Shown piece by piece: positions 56,276 through 63,403 of a stretch of DNA of 64,000 bases. Both the position numbers and the translations under genes were made by a program. Positions within the stretch are counted from its first letter, which is position 1; each line of letters begins with the position of its first letter. The notes below the pieces were generated by a model, which searched no databases, was not told the DNA's origin, and was given only the letters and a program-made list of their open reading frames with translations. Source of the stretch: Algiphilus aromaticivorans DG1253 (GTDB taxonomy: Bacteria; Pseudomonadota; Gammaproteobacteria; Nevskiales; Nevskiaceae); assembly GCF_000733765.1 (NCBI RefSeq), contig NZ_JPOG01000001.1:2294001-2358000 (forward strand), given 5' to 3'.

Positions 56276-56980
56276 ATGAAATCATTCAGGGCCGTCATCA
56301 AGACGCTGACGGTCATTGTCGTGATTGCGCCGCTCGCCGCAGTGGGCTTCGCCTGGTCTGGCCTTTACAACGTGGCCGCCACCGATACGCACTTGCCGGT
56401 GACACACTGGTTGCTGGAAACCACCGTACGCCGGTCAGTGGCCCGGCACGCCGACGGAATCGCAGCGCCGAAACTGGGGGCTCGCGAGCAATGGCTTGCA
56501 GGCATCAACGACTACGAAGCCATGTGTGCCGGCTGCCACACGCCCCCTGGCGGTGCGCAGTCGGCCATGGCCAAGGGTATGTACCCATCGCCGCCCGACC
56601 TTGCTCGCTCCGCCGAGCATATGGATGCCGCCGAGCTGTTCTGGGTCACCAAGCACGGCATCAAGGCCAGCGGCATGCCAGCCTGGGGGCTAACCCACGA
56701 CGACGAGGCGCTGTGGCATATCGTAGCCCTGCTCAAGCAGTTTCCGGACATGACCGGCGAGCGCTATCAAAAGCTCAAGGGCGCGGCAAAGCGCCACGGT
56801 GGTCACCACGGTCGCAACGACGGCGACGACAACGACGCCCATAGCCACGGTGGCGATCAGCGGGTCAGGGAAAACCAAGGAGGAGAGAGCGGCAGGGAGG
56901 ATCACCATGCCTCCGAGCAACATTCCAATTCCAGCGACGAGACAAGGCACGAGGATCAACATGGCAACCACAAGCACTAA
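56276..56980 (+). CDS. membrane-anchored mono-heme cytochrome c with His-rich tail
   Basis: 234 aa. One N-terminal helix (LTVIVVIAPLAAVGFAWSG), then a class I cytochrome c domain: heme motif CAGCH (84-88) and axial Met134 in KASGMPAWG. The last 65 residues are very polar and rich in His, Asp, Ser and Asn (GGHHGRNDGDDNDAHSHGG to the end), a likely metal-binding extension. It lies 18 bp after copB and overlaps the DUF411 gene by 20 bp. It could pass electrons from CopA oxidation of Cu(I); that is inference. Confidence 0.88.
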   Translation: MKSFRAVIKTLTVIVVIAPLAAVGFAWSGLYNVAATDTHLPVTHWLLETTVRRSVARHADGIAAPKLGAREQWLAGINDYEAMCAGCHTPPGGAQSAMAKGMYPSPPDLARSAEHMDAAELFWVTKHGIKASGMPAWGLTHDDEALWHIVALLKQFPDMTGERYQKLKGAAKRHGGHHGRNDGDDNDAHSHGGDQRVRENQGGESGREDHHASEQHSNSSDETRHEDQHGNHKH

Positions 56981-57479
56981 GAGAACGCATGCTCTGATAT
57001 GGCGCATGGCGCTGCTGCTCGTCACGGGTTTACCGATGTTATCGGGGTGTGCGCAGGAGACCTCGAACAACGGCGAAGCCAAGGCCACCGAGCTACCGAC
57101 GGCAGTGATATACAAGAACCCCAGTTGCAGCTGCTGCGCAAAATGGGGCGAGCATCTGGCAGCCAACGGCTTCACCGTTGAGATGCGCGACACCCAGCGA
57201 CTGGCGTCGATCAAGGACGCACACGAGGTGCCGGCCGACATGCGTTCCTGTCATACCGCAGAGATCGGTGGCTACGTCGTGGAAGGCCACGTGCCCGCAG
57301 CCGACATTCATCGACTGTTGCGCGAGCAACCGGACGCCCGCGGACTCGCCGTTCCTGCGATGCCGCTCGGCTCGCCCGGGATGGAAGTGGATGACCGCCG
57401 TCAGGCGTATACGGTATGGCTGTTGGGTGACTCCACACCCACCGCTTTTTCCAGCTATGCAGCACGGAGTCTCGAATAA
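56961..57479 (+). CDS. DUF411 family periplasmic metal-binding lipoprotein
   Basis: 172 aa. Lipobox LPMLSGCAQE with Cys30. Core of the family: VIYKNPSCSCCAKWGEHL with Cys56, Cys58 and Cys59, followed by GFTVEMRDTQRLASIKDAHE, SCHTAEIGGYVVEGHVPA and LAVPAMPLGSPGMEV. DUF411 proteins are frequent in copper-resistance clusters and are presumed copper binders. ATG 56961 has GAGG upstream and overlaps the cytochrome c end, so translation is coupled. Confidence 0.92.
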   Translation: MATTSTKRTHALIWRMALLLVTGLPMLSGCAQETSNNGEAKATELPTAVIYKNPSCSCCAKWGEHLAANGFTVEMRDTQRLASIKDAHEVPADMRSCHTAEIGGYVVEGHVPAADIHRLLREQPDARGLAVPAMPLGSPGMEVDDRRQAYTVWLLGDSTPTAFSSYAARSLE

Positions 57480-57505
57480 GTGGCACGGAGCGTCTCTCGG
57501 GTCGC

Positions 57506-57537
57506 TTGACTCTGAAGCGTACTGCAGGGTTTAGGCT
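57506..57537 (+). promoter_or_regulatory. MerR-type promoter upstream of the merR-like gene
   Basis: TTGACT (57506-57511) and TAGGCT (57532-57537) with a 20-bp spacer holding the imperfect dyad ACTCTG...CAGGGT. 24 of 32 positions match the promoter at 52685. It drives the MerR-like gene at 57633, and possibly the CDF and DMT genes beyond, so the regulator is probably autoregulated. Confidence 0.7.
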
Positions 57538-57632
57538 TATTCGCGCCACACATGACATGCTTGGACTCAGGCGGTGGCCACGCTAACAACGCCAGCTTGG
57601 CGATGTACCGAAATTCGTCATAGAGGATCGAC

Positions 57633-58178
57633 ATGAATGCCCTCAACATCGGTCAGCTCGCCAAAGCGTCGGAAACCGGAATCGAGACGATCCGGTTCTA
57701 CGAACGTCACGGACTCATGCCCGAGCCAACGCGCGCTGCGAGCGGCTACCACCGTTATCCACGCGCGGCGGCTAAACGCATGCATTTCATCCAGCGCGCC
57801 AAGCGACTTGGCTTCACCCTCAACGAGACCGCTTCACTGCTACGCCTTGAGGAGGGTGGCAATCGCACCGAAACCAAGACTATCGCCTCGACCAAGCTGG
57901 AAGAGATCGAGTCCCGCATCGCCGATCTGCAACGGATGCGCAAGAGACTAAGGGAGCTTACTCAGCACTGCTCCGATCAAGGATCGGGTAGCCGGGCCGG
58001 CTACCCGATTACCGCAGCACTCAACGACAGGGACGCACAAATGAGTGAACAAACGCGTGCAGGGGCAACCGATCCGGTTTGCGGCATTAGCGGAGGATCA
58101 CCGTCTCGACTAGAAGAATGTGATTCACTCGCGGTCATCCGGCTCATAAGCGCAATCATTTTTTACGTCCGCAAATGA
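57633..58178 (+). CDS. MerR family regulator with unusual C-terminal tail
   Basis: 181 aa; usual family length is about 130-150. N-terminal winged helix LNIGQLAKASETGIETIRFY, then ASGYHRYPRAAAKRMHFIQ and the long dimerisation helix. Of the three metal-binding Cys of MerR (82, 117, 126) only the middle one is kept, as Cys113; the first position reads GGNRTE and the last is Tyr124 in AGYPITAALND. After this normal end the frame continues about 50 residues with MSEQTRAGATDPVCGISGG, like the N-terminus of copper P-type ATPases or a YHS motif, holding Cys150; Cys163 follows. The tail may be a relic of a deleted ATPase gene fused in frame, or a replacement metal ligand. Confidence 0.85.
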   Translation: MNALNIGQLAKASETGIETIRFYERHGLMPEPTRAASGYHRYPRAAAKRMHFIQRAKRLGFTLNETASLLRLEEGGNRTETKTIASTKLEEIESRIADLQRMRKRLRELTQHCSDQGSGSRAGYPITAALNDRDAQMSEQTRAGATDPVCGISGGSPSRLEECDSLAVIRLISAIIFYVRK

Positions 58179-58189
58179 GGGTATAGCTC

Positions 58190-59131
58190 ATGAACCACGA
58201 ACACGGCGGCCACAGCGGCCACAGCGGCCACATGCCCTCAAGTGGACCAGGCATGATGATCTCGGCTTGGCTCACCGGGGTTTATTTCGTCATAGAGATG
58301 GGGATCGGACTGTGGACGGGGTCGATCGCGGTGATATCGGACGCCTTCCATACCTTCTCGGCAGTCGGTGGCGTCCTGGTCGCCATCTTCGCTGCCCGAC
58401 TAGCGCGACGCCCTGCCGATGAGAACCGCAGCTTCGGGTGGTATCGCGCCGAAATCATCGGCGCACTGGTGAATGGCGGCTTCCTGCTCGGCATGGCCCT
58501 AGTCGTGATCGTTATGGGCGCAATGCGGCTGGCCCAGCCCATCGACCTGCCCCCTGGGCCCATGCTGCTCGCCGCGGCCGGCGGTCTGATCACCGAGGTG
58601 ATCTCGCTCGGTTTGATCTGGAAGCAGAGCCGGACCGATCTGAACGTCAAGGGCGCTCTCTGGCACATCATCCAGACCTTCGTCGGCAGTCTGCTGATCA
58701 TCGTCACCGCCCTGGTCATCCACTTCACAGGCTTCCTTCTGATCGATCCGCTGCTGGGCATGGCCTTCGGCTTCGTGCTCCTCTGGGCAAGCTGGGGCAT
58801 TCTGCGCGATGCGGCCCATCTGCTGATGGAAGGCACGCCCGCCGAGATCAGCCTGGCCGAGGTGACCGAGGCTCTAGAGGCGCTGGATAACGTCAAGAAC
58901 GCCCATCACGTGCACGCCTGGGCGCTGACCAGCGGGCGCCACGTTTTCTCCGGACACTTGCGGATTGCAGAGGATGCGGACCCGCAGAATGTACTCAGGG
59001 CCGCCTACAAGATGCTCAAAGACGAGTACGACTTCTTCTTCGCCACCTTGCAGGTGGAAACCGCCTGCGTCGACGAATCCGGCGCAGAGGCGATCGACAT
59101 CACCAGTGCGACACGCAAGAGTCAAACATGA
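58190..59131 (+). CDS. CDF-like membrane protein lacking the conserved Asp metal ligands
   Basis: 313 aa with a His-rich N-terminus (MNHEHGGHSGHSGHM), six helices and a C-terminal domain containing AHHVHAWALTSGRHVFSGHL. It is CDF by overall sequence, but helix 2 reads SDAFHTFSAVGG (His54-x3-Ala58) and helix 5 LWHIIQTFVGS (His159-x3-Thr163), so both Asp of the canonical His-x3-Asp site are replaced. The nucleotide sequence at both sites is unambiguous. It overlaps the DMT gene (ATGA) and follows the merR-like gene by 11 bp. It may carry another metal such as Cu(I), or be non-transporting. Confidence 0.85.
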   Translation: MNHEHGGHSGHSGHMPSSGPGMMISAWLTGVYFVIEMGIGLWTGSIAVISDAFHTFSAVGGVLVAIFAARLARRPADENRSFGWYRAEIIGALVNGGFLLGMALVVIVMGAMRLAQPIDLPPGPMLLAAAGGLITEVISLGLIWKQSRTDLNVKGALWHIIQTFVGSLLIIVTALVIHFTGFLLIDPLLGMAFGFVLLWASWGILRDAAHLLMEGTPAEISLAEVTEALEALDNVKNAHHVHAWALTSGRHVFSGHLRIAEDADPQNVLRAAYKMLKDEYDFFFATLQVETACVDESGAEAIDITSATRKSQT

Positions 59132-60042
59132 AGACCCTGCTTCTGCTCGCCTTGATCACGGTCTCCGAAGCAACCATTGGTGTGTTCGTCAAGCTCACTG
59201 ACGGACGGATCCCGATCCAGACATTGACCTTCTACGCCATGGCCTTCGCGGCGGCCTTCCTGTTCGTCGCGAGGTCACTGGCGAACGGCGAACGGCCGCG
59301 GTTCCCCAAAAACAATCTCAAGGACACAGCCATCATTGGTGTGTTGATCGCGGCCCAAGGCGGCGTATTCAACCTCGCTATGTCACTCGTGCCAATTGCC
59401 AACGCAGTGATTTTTTGGAGCATTGCGCCATTTTTCGTGTTTATTTTCTCGGCATTGTTTTTAGGCGAGACGGCGAAGAGGAGCTACATCTTGATTTTTG
59501 TGGTAGCGCTCGTCGGCATCGCACTGGCCAACCCGCTCGGTGGCGCCCATATGCTGGGTAATCTTGTGGCGTTGAGCACCGGCGCAATCTACGCAGCGAT
59601 GGTGACCTACATGCGATACGAGGGAAAGAGCGAGACCAGCAACGACATTGCTTGGTCACTTCTGATCGCGGCACTTGTGCTTTCGCCCTTCTTGCTGATT
59701 TCTGGTCCTGGCGATATGGCGTCGACAATCGCCTATCCGAAACTGAGTATGGAGCTTCCGGTGATGCTGTGGGCTTTGGGCCTTGGCGTAGTTTCAACCG
59801 GTTTCGCGTATTTCGGGATCTCTATTGTCTTGAGATCGATTAGCGCGAATGTATACGCACTGGTTGACATCATCGTCTCACCCATAGTCGCCGCAACGCT
59901 GGGTTACGTGATTTTCTCCGAAGTCCCGGGGAGCGGAATGATTCTCGGCGGCGCGCTATTGCTCGGCGCCGGGTTTTGGTTGACGCGTGAGATGTCACGC
60001 GGCAAGGAGAACCAAGCTGTTCACCCGTGCCAATGTGCATAA
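59128..60042 (+). CDS. DMT/EamA family permease
   Basis: 304 aa with ten predicted helices in two EamA repeats. Typical motifs: PIANAVIFWSIAPFFVFIFS with FLGETAKRS in the first half and ANVYALVDIIVSPIVAATLG with FSEVPGSG in the second. It ends with HPCQCA. The coding sequence is clearly richer in A/T than the rest of the window, for example in 59400-59480 and 59820-59960, suggesting recent transfer. It is coupled to the CDF-like gene. The substrate is unknown; metabolite or metal-complex export is possible. Confidence 0.88.
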   Translation: MKTLLLLALITVSEATIGVFVKLTDGRIPIQTLTFYAMAFAAAFLFVARSLANGERPRFPKNNLKDTAIIGVLIAAQGGVFNLAMSLVPIANAVIFWSIAPFFVFIFSALFLGETAKRSYILIFVVALVGIALANPLGGAHMLGNLVALSTGAIYAAMVTYMRYEGKSETSNDIAWSLLIAALVLSPFLLISGPGDMASTIAYPKLSMELPVMLWALGLGVVSTGFAYFGISIVLRSISANVYALVDIIVSPIVAATLGYVIFSEVPGSGMILGGALLLGAGFWLTREMSRGKENQAVHPCQCA

Positions 60043-60074
60043 AACATCCACCCGACAATCCATTGACCCCGGGC

Positions 60075-60078
60075 TTAG
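60075..60078. repeat. left target-site duplication TTAG
   Basis: TTAG directly before the IS left end; repeated at 61241-61244 after the right end. It fits the YTAR target preference of IS5-type elements. Confidence 0.8.
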
Positions 60079-61240
60079 GGAAACTCTGATCAATCGCCCC
60101 GATCTGGGATGATGCCGGGGCACGGAGACGATGGTGAGCCAGTCGATGAAGCAGCGGACGTTCGCGGATCTTGAGCAGGCGCACAAGAAGAAGGTGACGC
60201 GCCGCGAGAAGTTTCTGGCGGAGATGGATGCGGTTATTCCGTGGTCGCGCCTGGAGGCGTTGATTGCGCCGCACTACCCGAAGCCCAAGGCGGGCAAGCC
60301 GGGGCGCCGGCCGCTGTCGCTGGCCACCAAGCTGCGCATCTACTGCCTGCAGCAGTTCTACGGGCTGTCGGATCCAGGCGCCGAAGAGGCGCTTTACGAC
60401 TCCGATGCCATGCGCCGCTTTGCCGGCATCACGCTGACGGATGAGGCGGTGCCTGACGAGAGCACGATCCTGCAGTTCCGGCGGCTGTTGGAGCGGCACG
60501 GGCTGGCCGAGCAGATCTTTGCCGAGGTCAATGCCCACCTGCGCGAGCGGGGCCTGATGCTGCGCGAAGGCACGCTGGTGGACGCCACGCTGATCCACGC
60601 GCCCAGCTCGACGAAGAACCAGAGCGGTACGCGGGATCCCGACATGAGTCAGACGCGCAAGGGCAACCAGTGGTACTTCGGCTGCAAGGCGCATATCGGC
60701 GCCGATGCCCACAGTGGCCTCGTGCACACCGTTATCGGCACAACGGCCAAAGTCGCCGACATCACCCAGACCGAAGCCCTGCTGCACGGCGAAGAACGCA
60801 TCGTGCTGGGCGATGCCGGCTATCGACGCACGGGCCGCAGCCTGGATGCCCCGGCGCCCGATAGTGGACCGCGCATCGTCACGCCTTACGTGCGCAGTGC
60901 CGGCAAGGCGCTGCTGGAATGGCAGCGCGCCGCCAACCGACGTCTGGCGTCTCTGAGAGCCCGGGTCGAGCATCCGTTTCGGATTGTCAAATGCCAGTTC
61001 GGCTACACCAAGGTCCGCTATCGCGGCCTGACCAAGAACACCGCGCACCTGCACAGCCTGTTTGCCATGGCCAACCTCGTGGCGGCCCGAAGACAGCTGC
61101 TGGCGGCAGGATAGGTGCGTCCAATGACAACGAAATCGGGCTTCTGCAGAGGCTGAAGCCCCCGAAACAGCCTTCATTTCACCCGGTGTGCAGCCTGCAA
61201 TGTCTTCGCGGTCACTCATCCGACTTTGATCAGACATTCC
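60079..61240 (+). mobile_element. IS5-family insertion sequence, complete (1162 bp)
   Basis: The element is bounded by 15-bp terminal inverted repeats, GGAAACTCTGATCAA (60079-60093) and, on the other strand, GGAATGTCTGATCAA (61226-61240), 13 of 15 identical, and flanked by the 4-bp duplication TTAG. It holds one full transposase gene on the plus strand. It separates the DMT gene from the Met/His-rich gene. It looks intact and potentially mobile. Confidence 0.92.
60131..61114 (+). CDS. IS5-family DDE transposase
   Basis: 327 aa. N-terminal KQRTFADLEQAHKKKVTRRE and the DUF772-type region LSLATKLRIYCLQQFYGLSD; catalytic residues in GTLVDATLIHAP (first Asp), IVLGDAGYRR (second Asp) and LRARVEHPFRIVKCQFGYTK (Glu of the Y-R-E-K signature). 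The length is normal for the family and no frameshift is seen. Confidence 0.96.
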   Translation: MVSQSMKQRTFADLEQAHKKKVTRREKFLAEMDAVIPWSRLEALIAPHYPKPKAGKPGRRPLSLATKLRIYCLQQFYGLSDPGAEEALYDSDAMRRFAGITLTDEAVPDESTILQFRRLLERHGLAEQIFAEVNAHLRERGLMLREGTLVDATLIHAPSSTKNQSGTRDPDMSQTRKGNQWYFGCKAHIGADAHSGLVHTVIGTTAKVADITQTEALLHGEERIVLGDAGYRRTGRSLDAPAPDSGPRIVTPYVRSAGKALLEWQRAANRRLASLRARVEHPFRIVKCQFGYTKVRYRGLTKNTAHLHSLFAMANLVAARRQLLAAG

Positions 61241-61446
61241 TTAGGACTGGGTGAAAGAAGCGTGGCAATCGCACCAAAGACCGGAAGCCTCCGGAAGCGA
61301 GAGCCCGCACGAGTTGCGTGTGCCGCATGCGCTAGCCGGCATCACGAAAGGTCTCGATTGGCTCCGCTGAAGAGGCAGGATCGAGGAAGTGGCCCCGTTG
61401 GCCGCGTTCGCTTTTAGATACACCACATTCAATTAGGAGCATCATC
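61241..61446. other. post-IS region with possible relic of a merR-type gene
   Basis: 206 bp from the right target duplication to the Met/His-rich gene. The segment GTGGCAATCGCACC at 61262-61275 is identical to 57856-57869 inside the merR-like gene, with weaker similarity on either side, so it may be a decayed merR copy. Sequence before the next gene (ATTAGGAGCATCATC) gives its ribosome-binding site. No intact gene is visible. Confidence 0.4.
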
Positions 61447-61878
61447 ATGAAGACACTCATCTCAACCATCGTCTTGACCTTCGCATTGGCCCTGCCACTG
61501 GCTCACGCTGGCCAAGAGCATGGCTCAGGCAAGCAAGGCGATAGCTCGGGCATGGGCATGCACAAGGGCATGATGGACAAGGACGGCATGCATCAGCATA
61601 TGCAGAAGATGCGGAAGACGATGAAGCAGATCCACAACTCGAAGGATGACACTGAACGACAGCGCCTTATGCATCAGCACATGCAGCAGATGCACGAAAG
61701 CATGGGCGCCATGCAGGGCGGCATGATGGGCGACGGCAACATGGGCAAAAAAATGCAGGATATGAGCCCCGAAAAGCGCCAGCAGATGATGGAAGAGCGA
61801 ATGCAGACGATGCAGGGCATGATGGAACAAATGATGGAGCACATGAAGGCGCGCCACTCGATGGGACAAGACCAGTAG
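61447..61878 (+). CDS. secreted Met/His-rich protein
   Basis: 143 aa with a clear signal peptide (LISTIVLTFALALPLAHAG). The mature chain contains 28 Met and 10 His, in clusters such as GMGMHKGMMDKDGMHQHMQK and MEERMQTMQGMMEQMMEHMK, and is predicted helical. I do not recognise a named family; the composition is that of periplasmic copper/silver-binding proteins. It lies after the IS with its own AGGAG, and a hairpin follows the stop. Confidence 0.85.
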   Translation: MKTLISTIVLTFALALPLAHAGQEHGSGKQGDSSGMGMHKGMMDKDGMHQHMQKMRKTMKQIHNSKDDTERQRLMHQHMQQMHESMGAMQGGMMGDGNMGKKMQDMSPEKRQQMMEERMQTMQGMMEQMMEHMKARHSMGQDQ

Positions 61879-61893
61879 CCCTCTGGGTCCTGT

Positions 61894-61924
61894 CCCGGAG
61901 CGCTCAAACATTGGGCGCTCCGGG
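61894..61924. terminator. 10-bp perfect hairpin after the Met/His-rich gene
   Basis: CCCGGAGCGC (61894-61903) pairs with GCGCTCCGGG (61915-61924) with an 11-nt loop, 16 bp after the stop codon. There is no T tract; it may be an attenuating or RNA-stabilising hairpin, or a weak terminator. Confidence 0.5.
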
Positions 61925-61954
61925 GCTATCCCGAGCATCTCAAGTCTTGATCTC

Positions 61955-62443
61955 ATGACCCCGCAGGCTCCGGCTTCCAGGGCACTACTCGCTCCGGAAC
62001 TGCCGCTGGCCTTCTTCGGCTTCCTGCTCAACTTCGTCTGGGAGATGTGGGCAGTGCCGTTCTATGCGGATATCGGCGAAGCTCGTCATTGGGACGTGAT
62101 CTGGCTTTGCACTCAGGCCACGCTCGGCGATGTCGCAATCCTAGTGTCGGCCTTCTGGGGGGCGGCTGCTGTCGCCCGCACACGCGCATGGGCCCTGACG
62201 CCCAGGCTGCTGCCATTTACCATCTACCTCGGTGTTGGACTAGCCGTAACCGTGGTGTTCGAGCACCTTGCCACCACGACATTGGACCGCTGGGCCTATG
62301 CCGAGGCCGCTTCGGTACTGCCCGTCCTCGGCACCGGCCTAGCGCCACTGCTGCAGTGGCTATTGCTGCCGCCGCTGGCGCTGAGCCTAGCCCGTTACCA
62401 GCTGCTCGGCGCAATCCACGTGAATGCATCGAACCCGAAGTGA
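61955..62443 (+). CDS. small polytopic membrane protein of unknown function
   Basis: 162 aa with four predicted helices: LPLAFFGFLLNFVWEMWAVP, a second around LGDVAILVSAFWGAAAVA, LLPFTIYLGVGLAVTVVFEHL and LAPLLQWLLLPPLALSLARY. Conserved-looking polar positions are NFVWEMW and FEHLATTTLDRWAY. No known family is evident to me. It begins a four-gene run with 4-bp gap to DUF2933, then the methyltransferase-like gene, so it probably belongs to the same membrane process. Confidence 0.7.
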   Translation: MTPQAPASRALLAPELPLAFFGFLLNFVWEMWAVPFYADIGEARHWDVIWLCTQATLGDVAILVSAFWGAAAVARTRAWALTPRLLPFTIYLGVGLAVTVVFEHLATTTLDRWAYAEAASVLPVLGTGLAPLLQWLLLPPLALSLARYQLLGAIHVNASNPK

Positions 62444-62447
62444 AACC

Positions 62448-62714
62448 ATGAGCACTCATCGTCACGACTCAAGTCCGTACGAGCAGCGCCAAGTCAAGCC
62501 GCATCCGGCGCGGTTCTGGCCGGTGCTGGCAATATTCTTGGGGCTCGCCTTATTCCTGCTCTGGGAGGAGCACCAGGCACACATTCTCGGCGCCCTGCCC
62601 TGGCTTCTGATCCTGGTGCTCTGCCCATTGATGCATGTGTTCATGCACGGCGGTCACGGGCATGGAAGTCACGGCGAAGGCAACGACCGACAACGCCAGG
62701 ACGGGGAGGACTAG
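62448..62714 (+). CDS. DUF2933 family small membrane protein
   Basis: 88 aa, two helices (WPVLAIFLGLALFLLWEEH and LPWLLILVLCPLMHVFMHGG) and a His/Gly-rich C-terminus (MHGGHGHGSHGEGNDRQ). The CPLMHVFMHGGHG segment is the hallmark of DUF2933, a family commonly found with copper-resistance genes. The function is unknown; the C-terminal His and Met suggest metal binding. It lies 2 bp before the methyltransferase-like gene. Confidence 0.88.
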   Translation: MSTHRHDSSPYEQRQVKPHPARFWPVLAIFLGLALFLLWEEHQAHILGALPWLLILVLCPLMHVFMHGGHGHGSHGEGNDRQRQDGED

Positions 62715-62716
62715 CC

Positions 62717-63364
62717 ATGCATGAGACCGCCGCGGCCTATGGCCTCTGGGGGCTGGTGGTGATCAATTCCTTCGTTTTCATCTTCTTCGCCTTCAGCTTC
62801 TTCAAGCCGCAGACCAAGCGCGACTGGCGCAGCTTCGGGGCATTTTCCGCCTTCCTCGTGGCGCTGTTCACTGAAATGTACGGTTTCCCGTTGACCATCT
62901 ATCTGCTGTCCGGCTGGCTACAGAGCAATTATCCGGGCGTCGACTGGCTTTCCCACGACGCTGGTCACTTGCTGGAGATGCTGCTTGGCTGGGAAACCAA
63001 TCCACATTTCGGACCTTTCCACCTGCTCAGCTTCGCCTTCATCGTGGGTGGCTTCATGCTGATCGCCTCCGCTTGGCGGGTGCTCTATGCCGCCCAGCGC
63101 GTCGGCGAACTGGCCGTCTCTGGCCCCTACGCTCGCATGCGCCACCCGCAATACCTGGGCTTCATCCTCGTCATGTTCGGTTTCCTGTTGCAGTGGCCGA
63201 CTCTGCTAACCTTGGCCATGTTCCCGGTGCTGACCTACATGTACATCCGCCTAGCGCGACACGAGGAGCGCGAGACCGAGGCCGAGTTCGGAGCCGCTTG
63301 GCGTGCCTACGCAGCCGAGGTGCCGGCGTTTGTTCCGCAGCTGACCGTCATCGGACGGGAATAA
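62717..63364 (+). CDS. isoprenylcysteine carboxyl methyltransferase (ICMT)-like membrane protein
   Basis: 215 aa with about five helices. The C-terminal methyltransferase core is clear: VSGPYARMRHPQYLGFILVM (SAM-binding RHPxY motif) and RLARHEERETEAEFGAAWRAY. Prokaryotic ICMT/PEMT-like proteins methylate unknown small or lipid substrates. It occurs right after DUF2933, a pairing seen in metal-resistance regions. The first half has a long periplasmic-type loop (WLQSNYPGVDWLSHDAGHLL). Confidence 0.88.
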   Translation: MHETAAAYGLWGLVVINSFVFIFFAFSFFKPQTKRDWRSFGAFSAFLVALFTEMYGFPLTIYLLSGWLQSNYPGVDWLSHDAGHLLEMLLGWETNPHFGPFHLLSFAFIVGGFMLIASAWRVLYAAQRVGELAVSGPYARMRHPQYLGFILVMFGFLLQWPTLLTLAMFPVLTYMYIRLARHEERETEAEFGAAWRAYAAEVPAFVPQLTVIGRE

Positions 63365-63403
63365 GAGCAGGCCGTGCCATGTCCAGGACAGGCAACCTGA
63401 GTC

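Noticed and set aside
61247-61432. Short frames on both strands after the IS
   Set aside because: No start signals or homology; more likely decayed sequence.
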